A stretch of 48,134 nt of DNA from an uncultured Candidatus Saccharibacteria bacterium (GTDB lineage: Bacteria; Patescibacteriota; Saccharimonadia; Saccharimonadales; Saccharimonadaceae): NCBI GenBank assembly GCA_938036915.1, contig CALHVV010000044.1, forward strand, positions 1 through 48,134. The letters run 5' to 3'. Below are positions 39,583 through 46,855 of this stretch, piece by piece (the first letter of the stretch is position 1; each line of letters starts with the position of its first letter). A program made the translations under genes and the position numbers. Below the pieces are notes generated by a model. That model searched no databases. It saw only the letters and a list, made by a program, of their open reading frames with translations, and had not been told where the DNA came from.

Positions 39583-40794
39583 TTATTTCATTACTTCCAT
39601 CACCAACAACTCCCGCGCTACTACCTGGTTCTCGCGGTAATAACAGAGGTCGGTAGGGCGAACGTGCTGAAGTGGGCGGCGCTGGTAGCCTAGTCGCTCG
39701 AGCTGGGTGATGAGTGGTAGGTGAGTAAACTGCCTATCGCTGCCGCGCCACGCGGGCACGGCGATGACCAGTGGCGTGCCAGAGCGCAGCTGAGGGCGAA
39801 GGTTGGTGAGGAAGTGGCTAATGATATGGTTGCACGTGGTACGCACAGCACTGAGCTTAGCAGGGGCAGGTGGGGCAGAGAAGGGCTGGCCAAGGTATGT
39901 CTCGCAGACGACGGTGCTGAGCTGCTGGGCAAGTGGCCACTGATGGGTAGTGGCATCGGCTTGAGTAACGCCATGCACCGTACCAGGGGTGGCCTCGGCA
40001 GAGCGGTGCTGCAGCCAGGTGAGGTTCTCGCTGGTATAGCTGACCATCTTGGGGTTGAGGTCGCTGCCGCACACATCGTAGCCTAGGAGGAGCGCCTCTT
40101 GCAAGACAGTGCCAGTGCCGCAAAAGGGATCGAGCAGCACGGGGCGCGGCGCTGAGTGCTCGGTCGTAGGTGAAGGCTGCACCAGTGGCCCAGCCATATT
40201 AACCATCATGCGGGCAAGCTTGGGCGGCAGCATGCCAACGAAGGCATCGGTGCGCGGGCGAGCTTGGTCGCGTGCGGCCAGGGCAGAAATGTTTTGCGCG
40301 CCAACACTCTCTGCCACAATAACCCGTCCATCCTGAGCTCGCACTACCAGCAGCTCGATGTGGTGAGGTGAGCGACCAAGCTTGTTGTGATGGCTCGTAG
40401 CAGTATTGAGCGCTGGAGCGGCGTTGGGGATGAGGCGTAGGCTCGTGCCAGAAGCACGCAGCTTTGCCTTGAGAATAAGGCCGGTCTTTTGCACCTCGCG
40501 GGCGGTGGCAGAGAAGCCATAGGCACTGATACCAAGCGTAATCTTGTGCGGCGCGCTCTGCCACTGCGCGCTATAGTGGCGGGCGATTTGCCGGCTCACC
40601 GCCAGCCAGGTACCGCGCAGCTCTAACACCACCCGGCCTGCTTTTTGGCTGCCACCCAGACGCTCAAAATCGAACGCATCAGAGGTAATAGTAGCGGCCT
40701 GCGTACCAAACCAACGCACCGCCGCTGCGCCATACAAACACTCCAGCTCCGCCACGCCGAGGGCTGGCTGCCGGCCAAGAATTGCAATATACAT
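39583..40794 (-). CDS. TRM11/THUMP-like RNA methyltransferase
   Basis: The 403-residue protein has a divergent N-terminal half (about 1-200, possibly a THUMP-like RNA-binding part) and a C-terminal class I methyltransferase. Motif I is LLDPFCGTGTVLQEALLLG with GSDLNPKMV after it, as in TRM11-type tRNA guanine-N2 methylases. The catalytic motif IV, normally DPPYG, appears as ETYLGQPF, so the exact chemistry is uncertain. The start is moved to ATG 40794 because TATACT lies exactly six bases before it on the minus strand; the longer frame to 40893 would begin upstream of the promoter. RNA rather than DNA methylation is likely from the family resemblance. Confidence 0.75.
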   Translation of the reverse strand: MYIAILGRQPALGVAELECLYGAAAVRWFGTQAATITSDAFDFERLGGSQKAGRVVLELRGTWLAVSRQIARHYSAQWQSAPHKITLGISAYGFSATAREVQKTGLILKAKLRASGTSLRLIPNAAPALNTATSHHNKLGRSPHHIELLVVRAQDGRVIVAESVGAQNISALAARDQARPRTDAFVGMLPPKLARMMVNMAGPLVQPSPTTEHSAPRPVLLDPFCGTGTVLQEALLLGYDVCGSDLNPKMVSYTSENLTWLQHRSAEATPGTVHGVTQADATTHQWPLAQQLSTVVCETYLGQPFSAPPAPAKLSAVRTTCNHIISHFLTNLRPQLRSGTPLVIAVPAWRGSDRQFTHLPLITQLERLGYQRRPLQHVRPTDLCYYRENQVVARELLVMEVMK

Positions 40795-40800
40795 ATGCCT

Positions 40801-40806
40801 AGTATA
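40801..40806 (-). promoter_or_regulatory. -10 box of the TRM11-like gene, leaderless layout
   Basis: On the minus strand TATACT is followed by six bases and ATG 40794. No ribosome site. Confidence 0.6.
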
Positions 40807-40950
40807 GCGCAAAAGTGAGTGAGAATGGAGGGGTGGCGGCACGAACGGTATGTTAGATATAGGTAGCCGACCACTCTCGAGCTTGTACGACAAGCTTTCG
40901 TACTCAGTCTGATTAAAGCGTTAGAAAAGGTTCGCCTCGCCGCCTCGTGG

Positions 40951-40956
40951 TATAAT
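40951..40956 (+). promoter_or_regulatory. -10 box of the flippase-like operon
   Basis: TATAAT, eleven bases before ATG 40968. No good -35 is seen. The following genes up to xseB and the methyltransferase overlap, so this probably drives the whole run. Confidence 0.6.
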
Positions 40957-40967
40957 ATACCGTAGCT

Positions 40968-42041
40968 ATGCAGAAATATATGAAAAAAATAAAACAGCTG
41001 TCCTTCCGCACCTGGCTGAGTATTATGACGTTTGTGCTGATCGCCTTGATTCTATTCTTGTCGCGGCACGAACTTCTCCAGGCGTGGCATTTGCTGCAGC
41101 AGGTCAATATATGGGTCTTGATTGCCGTCTTCCCAGTGGCGGCGTTGGGGTATTTAGCAGCGGGCGAGATGATCTTCTCGTATCTGCGGCAAAAGGGCTT
41201 CGTGCGCGACGTGAGCCCCTTTGCCCTGATGCGCTTGTCGCTGGAGCTAAACTTCGTCAACCACGCTTTCCCCAGTGGTGGCCTGAGCGGTATATCATAC
41301 GCCAACTGGCGCCTGCGCAAATACGGCGTCTCGACGGGGCGTGCGACAATGGCCCAAATGGTGCGCTATGTGATGGGCTTTGTGGCAGTGGTGCTGTTCC
41401 TTGCAGTGGCGGTGGTAATAGTGACGATCGATAGCGGCGTGAACCGCTGGATTATCCTGATGAGTGGGGGACTGGTGTTTTGCTTGACGATGATCACGCT
41501 ACTGGGAGTATATTTGCTGACGAGCCAGCAGCGGCTCCACAAGGCGGCGCATCAGATTACGCTGACGATCAACGGCTTCGCGCGGCGCATCCTGCGGCGC
41601 ACAAAGCCAGTGATGGACGAAGCTGCGGTGCGGCGCTACTGCGACGACCTCCATACCGACTTCCTCGAGCTGCGGCGGGACAAGAAGCTGCTGTGGCAGC
41701 CTTTTGTCTGGAGTATTGTCTTTACGATTATGGAGATCTTGCCCTTCTGGATGACCTTCCAATCGCTGGGGGTATCGGTTAACCCTGCATCAATTCTCAT
41801 CGCCTACGGCGTGGCCACGACCATGGCAGTGGTGGTTGCTACCCCCGGTGGAGCTGGTGCGTATGAGGCGGTCATGGTGGGGATTTTGGCGCTTTCAGGC
41901 GTAAGCCAAGGCCAAGCCATTGCTGGGACGATGCTCTACCGCGTGATTGCCATCGTGACCACACTGGTGTTTGGCTATGCATTTTATCAACTAACCATCA
42001 TGCGCTATGGACGCGACAAACCTCCCACCACTGAGCGTTAG
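40968..42041 (+). CDS. Lysylphosphatidylglycerol-synthase-type membrane flippase (YbhN/MprF TM domain)
   Basis: This 357-residue protein consists of about eight membrane helices and no soluble domain. The pattern matches the LPG_synthase_TM/UPF0104 family: N-terminal helix WLSIMTFVLIALILFLS, the SLELNFVNHAFPSGGLSG segment in the middle, and VVATPGGAGAYEAVMVG near the end. Members are the lipid-flipping part of MprF or stand-alone proteins linked to glycolipid or isoprenoid transport. The lysyl-transferase domain is absent, so lipid translocation rather than synthesis is inferred. The gene overlaps xseA by 35 bases. Confidence 0.85.
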   Translation: MQKYMKKIKQLSFRTWLSIMTFVLIALILFLSRHELLQAWHLLQQVNIWVLIAVFPVAALGYLAAGEMIFSYLRQKGFVRDVSPFALMRLSLELNFVNHAFPSGGLSGISYANWRLRKYGVSTGRATMAQMVRYVMGFVAVVLFLAVAVVIVTIDSGVNRWIILMSGGLVFCLTMITLLGVYLLTSQQRLHKAAHQITLTINGFARRILRRTKPVMDEAAVRRYCDDLHTDFLELRRDKKLLWQPFVWSIVFTIMEILPFWMTFQSLGVSVNPASILIAYGVATTMAVVVATPGGAGAYEAVMVGILALSGVSQGQAIAGTMLYRVIAIVTTLVFGYAFYQLTIMRYGRDKPPTTER

Positions 42042-43125
42042 CGACTTCCTCGCCTGTGCGAGCCAGGTGCTGGAGGGGGCGTTTCCGGTACTGACGGTCG
42101 AGGGCGAAGTGGCTAGTATGGCAGTGCGCCAGGGGAAGTTTGTCTTTTTTGACCTCAAGGACGAGACAGGCAGCGTGAGCTGCTTTATGATGGTGTGGCA
42201 GCTCCGGGTGGCGCTCGAGGATGGCATGCAGGTAGCAGTGCAAGCCGTGCCGAAACTCACGGCGCGCGGCAAATTTAGCCTGACCGTGCAGCGGGTGCGA
42301 CCAGTCGGACAGGGGAGCATTAAGAAAAACTTCGAGCTGCTGCGCCAGCGCCTGAGTGCAGAGGGGCTCTTTGCTCCAGAGCGCAAGCGGCCAGTACCCG
42401 AGTGGCCCGAGTACATTGCTGTGGTGAGCAGCCCCCAGGCAGCAGGCTATGCCGACTTTATGACCATCATTGGCCAGCGCTGGGGCGGCATGCAGGTCGA
42501 TGTCTACGCAGTGCCAGTCCAGGGTGCTGGCGCGGCCGACCGGATCATCCGCGCCATTGAGCGTTGCAACCGCCAGGCAGCGGTGCCACAGGTGCTGGCG
42601 ATTGTGCGTGGTGGTGGCAGCGCCGATGATTTGCAAGTCTTTAACGACGAAGCGCTGGTGCGAGCAATCGCTGCAAGCCGCGTGCCAACAGTGGTTGGGG
42701 TGGGACACGACACGGATGAGACATTGGCCGACCTCGCCGCCGACGTCCGGGCTGTGACACCAACTAACGCTGCTCAGCTCATCACGCCCGATGCCGCAGC
42801 AGTGCAAGCGCGGCTAACCGAACAGTTGCAGGCAATGAAGCGAACGATTATTACCACAGCAGATGATGAGCAGCTAGCGGTCCAGCATCAGCTGGCCGAG
42901 GCTCGAGTGAAGCTAGCCAGGCGGCAGCAGGTACTCGAGCAGCAATGCACAGCACTGCAGGCTCGGCTCCGGCTGTATAACCCTGCAGCAACCCTAGCGC
43001 GTGGCTACGCCCTGGTGCGCGGCCAGGCCACCATCGGCCAGACAATCACCATCGAGCGATATAGCGATATGATAACAGCGGAGGTAACCCATGTCGAACG
43101 CAAAACAACCACCAAAATTAGCTAA
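42007..43125 (+). CDS. xseA: Exodeoxyribonuclease VII large subunit
   Basis: XseA is the catalytic subunit of the nuclease that trims single-stranded DNA from both ends, with several XseB subunits. The N-terminal OB fold is clear (LTVEGEVASMAVRQGKFVFF, about residues 23-42), as is the catalytic domain with ERKRPVPEWPEYIAVVSSPQ-like sequence, IVRGGGSADDLQVFNDEALV and PTVVGVGHDTDETLADLAAD, ending in TLARGYALV. At 372 residues it is shorter than E. coli XseA (456), losing part of the coiled-coil region where XseB binds. It overlaps the upstream and downstream genes by 35 bases each. Confidence 0.94.
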   Translation: MDATNLPPLSVSDFLACASQVLEGAFPVLTVEGEVASMAVRQGKFVFFDLKDETGSVSCFMMVWQLRVALEDGMQVAVQAVPKLTARGKFSLTVQRVRPVGQGSIKKNFELLRQRLSAEGLFAPERKRPVPEWPEYIAVVSSPQAAGYADFMTIIGQRWGGMQVDVYAVPVQGAGAADRIIRAIERCNRQAAVPQVLAIVRGGGSADDLQVFNDEALVRAIAASRVPTVVGVGHDTDETLADLAADVRAVTPTNAAQLITPDAAAVQARLTEQLQAMKRTIITTADDEQLAVQHQLAEARVKLARRQQVLEQQCTALQARLRLYNPAATLARGYALVRGQATIGQTITIERYSDMITAEVTHVERKTTTKIS

Positions 43126-43510
43126 AACAGCCACCACTCCCAATGCCAGTACTCGGCGCACGTCATCAGCCACCCGGGCCAAGCGCACCACCCTCAGTGA
43201 TGATGACCAGCTGGCGATGGCCCTCGCAGCAGAGGGGATCACGCCGGATTATAGCCAAACGAGCAACCCGTCGGTTGACTCATCAACATCGCAGCAACCC
43301 GACCAGCAGAGCAACGCAGATAACCGTTCACTGCGTGAACAAATGGAGCAGCTGGAGGAGATCTTGGCGTGGTTTGACAGTGATGAGTTTGAGCTCGAGG
43401 CGGCGGTAGAGCGCTACCAGCAGGCCGCACGCGTCGCCGAGCAGATCGACCAGCGTTTGACAGAGATTAAAAACAAAGTAACCATCATCACAGAGGACGC
43501 AGCTGCCTGA
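43091..43510 (+). CDS. xseB: Exodeoxyribonuclease VII small subunit with N-terminal extension
   Basis: XseB binds the coiled coil of XseA. The family core is the C-terminal part (about 78-133): LREQMEQLEEILAWFDSDEF, followed by LEAAVERYQQAARVAEQIDQ and RLTEIKNKVTII. Most XseB proteins have about 80 residues; this one has 139, with a Ser/Thr/Gln/Asn-rich, basic extension of about 75 residues in front. The overlap with xseA could hide a later true start, but no ribosome site suggests one. The stop TGA shares one base with the next ATG. Confidence 0.88.
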   Translation: MSNAKQPPKLAKTATTPNASTRRTSSATRAKRTTLSDDDQLAMALAAEGITPDYSQTSNPSVDSSTSQQPDQQSNADNRSLREQMEQLEEILAWFDSDEFELEAAVERYQQAARVAEQIDQRLTEIKNKVTIITEDAAA

Positions 43511-44019
43511 TGATGTGGTGGGCACTCCTCGTCATCATCCTGCTATTTTGCGTGACGGCGCTGACGGGGGCGCCCTATGTGCCATCGCACCGCCGCGATG
43601 TGCAGCAGGCGCTGACCAAGCTCTATAGCCTCGGGCCGGAGGATTGCTTGGTGGACATGGGCTCGGGCGATGGCGTCGTCTTAAAGATTGCCCGCCAGCA
43701 GGGCGCACGGGCCTTTGGCGTGGAGCTTAACCCGCTCCTGGTGCTGCTCTCGCGCTGGCGTTTGCGTGGCGATGCCAAGGCTATGGTGGTGTGTGGTAAC
43801 CTCTACCGTACGAACTTTCCAGCTGGCACCACAGTGGTCTACACCTTTGGCGACTCGCGCGACATCGCTCGGATGGCTGCCCATGTGCAGCAGCAAGCCA
43901 CCCGCCTGGGCACAGACCTGTGGTTCATCTCCTACGCCTTTGCCGTGCCTGGCTGGGCACCAGTGCGCGAGCAGGGTGCGCATAAGCTATATCAAGTGCG
44001 AGCAGAACAGCACAAATAG
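43510..44019 (+). CDS. Membrane-anchored SAM-dependent methyltransferase
   Basis: The 169-residue protein starts with a hydrophobic helix (about 3-21, WWALLVIILLFCVTALTG) and continues with a class I methyltransferase. The SAM loop is CLVDMGSGDGVVLKIA (about 46-61) and motif II is FGVELNPLLVLLSR; the arrangement resembles small DOT1-like or protein/lipid methylases of unknown target. Motif IV is not classical. It starts within the stop codon of xseB, so it is translationally coupled. Whether the catalytic part faces the cytoplasm depends on the helix orientation, which the basic HRR residues after it suggest. Confidence 0.75.
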   Translation: MMWWALLVIILLFCVTALTGAPYVPSHRRDVQQALTKLYSLGPEDCLVDMGSGDGVVLKIARQQGARAFGVELNPLLVLLSRWRLRGDAKAMVVCGNLYRTNFPAGTTVVYTFGDSRDIARMAAHVQQQATRLGTDLWFISYAFAVPGWAPVREQGAHKLYQVRAEQHK

Positions 44020-44052
44020 CGTCCCGCTCTTGTCTATCGCCCCAGGCATAAG

Positions 44053-44058
44053 TATAAT
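44053..44058 (+). promoter_or_regulatory. -10 box of the 44065 gene, leaderless layout
   Basis: TATAAT, six bases, then ATG 44065. No ribosome site in front. Confidence 0.7.
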
Positions 44059-44064
44059 AGGGAT

Positions 44065-44730
44065 ATGACGAAGCAATCTTACAAACGACGAAGTTTTCTT
44101 AGTGGCAGCACCTTTGCCATTATCGGACTAGCACTGCTGGTGGTGCTCTTTGGTGGGTTTTCGGCCTGGGCCTACACCAACTATACTGAGGCCAAGAGCA
44201 ACCTCGATAGCAAGATTACCGCAGCGCAAGCTGAGGCCAAGAAGACGCAAGCAGACGAAGACGAGAAGAAATTTGCCGAGCGCGAAAAGCAGCCGATGCT
44301 GCAATTCGTTGGGCCAGATGACTATGGCCGCCTAACTTTTGATTATCCCAAGACATGGAGTGCCTACCAAGCCACTGATGTGAGTGAGGGTGGTGGAAAG
44401 ACATATGAGGCGTACCTCAACCCCCGTGTCGTGCCACCAGTGACAGACACGCAGAAGATTGCCATTCGGATTAGCATCGAGCAGAAGATCTATGACAAAG
44501 CAGTGGCCGACTACGACAGCCAGATCAAAAAAGGTGAGCTGAAGTCGAGTGCCTGGAGCAACGATAAAGGCCTGACAGGCACGCGCCTGGAGGGGAACTT
44601 TAGCAAAGACATTCGCGGCACCGCAGTAGTGATCAAGATGCGCGACCGGACGCTCACGGTGCGGACAGATGCCGACGTATTTAATAACGACTACGAAGCC
44701 CTGATAAAAACCATTAAATTTAACGAATAA
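44065..44730 (+). CDS. Membrane-anchored protein with PsbP/LpqN-like fold (inferred)
   Basis: The 221-residue protein has a cytoplasmic stub of 15 residues, one transmembrane helix (about 16-38, FAIIGLALLVVLFGGFSAWA), a charged coiled-coil stretch (about 40-75, rich in Lys, Glu, Ala) and an external domain of about 145 residues. That domain begins with GRLTFDYPKTWSAYQ, a sequence style seen at the start of PsbP-like and LpqN-like domains, and continues with beta-strand-like segments (KIAIRISIEQ, GTAVVIKMRDRTLTVRTDA). The assignment to that fold is an inference. Leaderless promoter directly before the ATG; the histidine kinase gene follows after 41 bases. Confidence 0.65.
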   Translation: MTKQSYKRRSFLSGSTFAIIGLALLVVLFGGFSAWAYTNYTEAKSNLDSKITAAQAEAKKTQADEDEKKFAEREKQPMLQFVGPDDYGRLTFDYPKTWSAYQATDVSEGGGKTYEAYLNPRVVPPVTDTQKIAIRISIEQKIYDKAVADYDSQIKKGELKSSAWSNDKGLTGTRLEGNFSKDIRGTAVVIKMRDRTLTVRTDADVFNNDYEALIKTIKFNE

Positions 44731-44756
44731 ATATAGAACATTGCGACGATCTGTGC

Positions 44757-44762
44757 TACAAT
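44757..44762 (+). promoter_or_regulatory. -10 box of the histidine kinase operon
   Basis: TACAAT, nine bases before ATG 44772. No -35 seen. The following response regulator and recO genes overlap by four bases each, so they are likely to be read from here too. Confidence 0.5.
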
Positions 44763-44771
44763 GCAGCTGGT

Positions 44772-45509
44772 ATGAGCACGGAGGGGAATGCGATTATGAT
44801 GAGCGGCGCTTCCTGGGGGGAGGCGTCGCTCTTTGTTGCGGCAGCACACGACCTCAAGTCGCCACTGGCGCTGCTACGGCAATTGGCGCTGAGCTTGGAG
44901 GCTGGTGGGCTGTCGCCCGTCGAGGTGGCCGAGCTAGCCCGGCGGATGGCGCTGACCAGCGAGCGGGCCTTGCGCCTCACCACCGACTTGACGCAATCCA
45001 CCCGTCTGCACGAAGAATTATTTGGCACCGAGCCGCTCAACCTGGCTTTGGTGGCGCGCGACGTCGTGGCCGAGCTCCAGCCACTCTACGCCGCCAAGGG
45101 GCGTCGCCTAGCGGTGCGCGTGCCGCGGCGGGCAGTGGTGGGTCTCGGCAACCGCGATCTCTTGCGGCGCGTCCTGTGCAACTTCGCCGACAATGCACTC
45201 CACTACAGTGGCGAAGGCGATGCACCCGTGGTAGTGCGACTCTCCCAGCGGGCTGGTGGCCGGGTGATTCGCCTGGCGGTGCGCGACTATGGCCCAGCTA
45301 TTGCGCCATCGCTCTGGCAGCAATTGGAGCAACGCCTTGGCGTCAGCGCACAGCCATTGCACAGCCGGCCAGGCAGCAGTGGCCTGGGGCTCTACATTGC
45401 AGGGCAATTTGCCAGCGCGATGGAGGCGCAAATTGGGGCAGTGCGGCACCGCGATGGTGCGACCTTCTACATCGATCTCCAGGCGGTGTATCAACAGAGG
45501 TTATTATGA
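44772..45509 (+). CDS. Cytoplasmic sensor histidine kinase without sensor domain
   Basis: The 245-residue protein contains only the dimerisation and ATPase parts of a kinase. The H-box is AAHDLKSPLALLRQL with the phosphorylated His at 26, the N-box NFADNALHYSG, and the G2 box GSSGLGLYIAGQF. No transmembrane segment or recognisable input domain precedes the H-box, so it must sense through partner proteins or the cytoplasm. The F/G1 region (VRDYGPAIAP) is short. The response regulator gene overlaps its end by four bases (ATGA), making a cognate pair. Confidence 0.88.
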   Translation: MSTEGNAIMMSGASWGEASLFVAAAHDLKSPLALLRQLALSLEAGGLSPVEVAELARRMALTSERALRLTTDLTQSTRLHEELFGTEPLNLALVARDVVAELQPLYAAKGRRLAVRVPRRAVVGLGNRDLLRRVLCNFADNALHYSGEGDAPVVVRLSQRAGGRVIRLAVRDYGPAIAPSLWQQLEQRLGVSAQPLHSRPGSSGLGLYIAGQFASAMEAQIGAVRHRDGATFYIDLQAVYQQRLL

Positions 45510-45898
45510 CGCAATCGCCACCGCGGGTGTTGGTCATCGACGATGACCAATGGTTTGCTGAGCTGCAGCTTGCGGCGGTGCGGCGGGCTGGTGCGGCGCC
45601 CATCTATGCGGCCGATGTGCTGGCTGGCATGGCAGCGCTCGACGAGGCGCTCCCAGCAGTGATCATCCTCGATATGTTCATGCCCGGGGGTAATGGCTTG
45701 GTGCTGCTTCATGAGCTGCAATCGTATAGCGATACAGCGCGCATCCCTATCATCATCTGTAGTAATAATGCGAGCGACATGACGCTAGCCGATCTTGCGC
45801 CCTACGGTGTGGTGGCCTTGCTGGACAAAACAACGATGCACCCGAGCGATGTGACGAACGTACTACACAGGTACATCCCAAGCGAGGTAGCGGCATGA
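45506..45898 (+). CDS. Single-domain response regulator paired with the kinase
   Basis: The 130-residue receiver domain has the acidic pocket in VLVIDDDQWF, the phospho-acceptor Asp in VIILDMFMPGGNG, a Ser in ICSNNASD at the switch position, and Lys in LLDKTTMH. No output domain follows. The ATG at 45506 overlaps the kinase stop; a much longer open frame upstream in this phase is a shadow. It overlaps recO by four bases in turn. Output probably goes by protein interaction. Confidence 0.88.
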   Translation: MTQSPPRVLVIDDDQWFAELQLAAVRRAGAAPIYAADVLAGMAALDEALPAVIILDMFMPGGNGLVLLHELQSYSDTARIPIIICSNNASDMTLADLAPYGVVALLDKTTMHPSDVTNVLHRYIPSEVAA

Positions 45899-46569
45899 GT
45901 ATGCAGCGCACCACAGCAATCGTCCTGCGCCGCACCAACTATGGCGAGGCCGACCGCGTGCTGCAATTGCTCACGCCAGAGGGGCAGCGGGCGGTAATTG
46001 CCAAGGGTGTCCGGCGCGAAAAGAGTCGGCTAGCTGGGGCAGTTGAGCTCTTTGCGATCAGCGATGTCGTCATCCGCCAGGGGCGCAGTGAGCTGGGCGT
46101 GCTAACACAGGCCCGCCTGACGAAGTATTATCAAACCATCGTGGCTGATTATGATCGTCTACAAGCTGGCTATGCCGCCATCCAACTGGTGACACAAGCT
46201 AGCCGCATGCTGGACGAGCCAGCATGGTATGAGGTACTGCGCTTGGTATATGAGGGGCTCAATCAGCCTAGCGTACCCGTCATGCTCACTCAAGCCTGGC
46301 TAGCTATCCACTATGCGGCGCTGCAGGGCTACGAGCTTAACCTGCTGCGCGACGTCGTGGGCCAACCCCTCCAGCCCGAGCGGCGGTATATGTATGACGG
46401 GTCGGAACGTGGCTTGCGCCTCAGCGACCAAGGCGACATCACCGCAGCGCATATCAAGCTGCTCCGCCTACTCGCCACGCGCCCACCCACAGTAGTAGCA
46501 CAGGTCAGTGGCGTGCTGACCATTCTGCCCGAATGCTGGCTGGTGGCACGGCAGCATGCTGGGGTGTAA
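45895..46569 (+). CDS. recO: DNA repair protein RecO
   Basis: RecO anneals single strands and, with RecR, loads RecA onto SSB-coated DNA. The 224-residue protein starts with the OB fold typical of the family (TTAIVLRRTNYGEADRVLQL, then KGVRREKSRLAGAVELF) and continues with a helical domain (about 80-220). A zinc finger seen in some RecO proteins is not obvious. Its coupling to a two-component pair by a four-base overlap is unusual. Length is slightly below the common 240. Confidence 0.85.
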   Translation: MSMQRTTAIVLRRTNYGEADRVLQLLTPEGQRAVIAKGVRREKSRLAGAVELFAISDVVIRQGRSELGVLTQARLTKYYQTIVADYDRLQAGYAAIQLVTQASRMLDEPAWYEVLRLVYEGLNQPSVPVMLTQAWLAIHYAALQGYELNLLRDVVGQPLQPERRYMYDGSERGLRLSDQGDITAAHIKLLRLLATRPPTVVAQVSGVLTILPECWLVARQHAGV

Positions 46570-46774
46570 TGCTAGAGCTTGAATTGCAAGATCCTCTGTC
46601 ATCCCCCAACAACTCACCGCACCGAAAATGTTCCGGCCAGAACATACAGCAGAGCTCTTCCGTTTGCTTGGTGGCTGGCCTCCATATATTTTCTTGTTCG
46701 GTGAATTGCTGTGGGGCAGAGCGTGAGATTATTGAGATGGAGGCATCAATGTCGTGCTTGGCCATAAGACACAC
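46505..46774 (-). CDS. Small conserved minus-strand reading frame, copy 2 of the proS-upstream element
   Basis: The 89-codon frame holds FTEQENIWRPATK followed by QTE and, eight residues later, WPEHF, shared with the minus-strand sequence at the left edge of the window (LTEQENIWRPATK, TE, WPEH). In the shared block the substitutions are synonymous on this strand and non-synonymous on the plus strand, favouring this orientation. The frame overlaps the end of recO by 65 bases and its start (ATG 46774 or 46765) lies just upstream of the glyS promoter on the other strand. No ribosome site or promoter is clear. It may be a genuine small protein or a remnant of a mobile or repeated sequence; I do not recognise it. 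Confidence 0.35.
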   Translation of the reverse strand: MCLMAKHDIDASISIISRSAPQQFTEQENIWRPATKQTEELCCMFWPEHFRCGELLGDDRGSCNSSSSITPQHAAVPPASIRAEWSARH

Positions 46775-46789
46775 CCCACTTCAGGAAAA

Positions 46790-46798
46790 TGCTATAAT
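46790..46798 (+). promoter_or_regulatory. Extended -10 promoter of glyS
   Basis: TGC then TATAAT (46793-46798). The leader to GTG 46856 would be about 51 bases, longer than most here, and contains two overlapping hairpins. Confidence 0.65.
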
Positions 46799-46825
46799 AA
46801 TACCAAAGAACCAATCATGAAGCTG

Positions 46826-46855
46826 CCGCGTTGCCAACGCGGAGAAAGGACGCGT
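46826..46855 (+). promoter_or_regulatory. Two mutually exclusive hairpins around the glyS ribosome site
   Basis: CCGCGTT (46826-46832) pairs with AACGCGG (46836-46842) around three bases. The same ACGCG (46837-46841) can instead pair with CGCGT (46851-46855), placing the ribosome site AAAGGA (46845-46850) in a nine-base loop. The arrangement could switch translation, though an in-frame ATG at 46817 leaves open that this region is coding. Confidence 0.4.

Noticed and set aside
44741..45505. Arg-rich N-terminal extension of the response regulator frame
   Set aside because: It overlaps the histidine kinase in another phase and has the composition of a shadow; the receiver starts at 45506.
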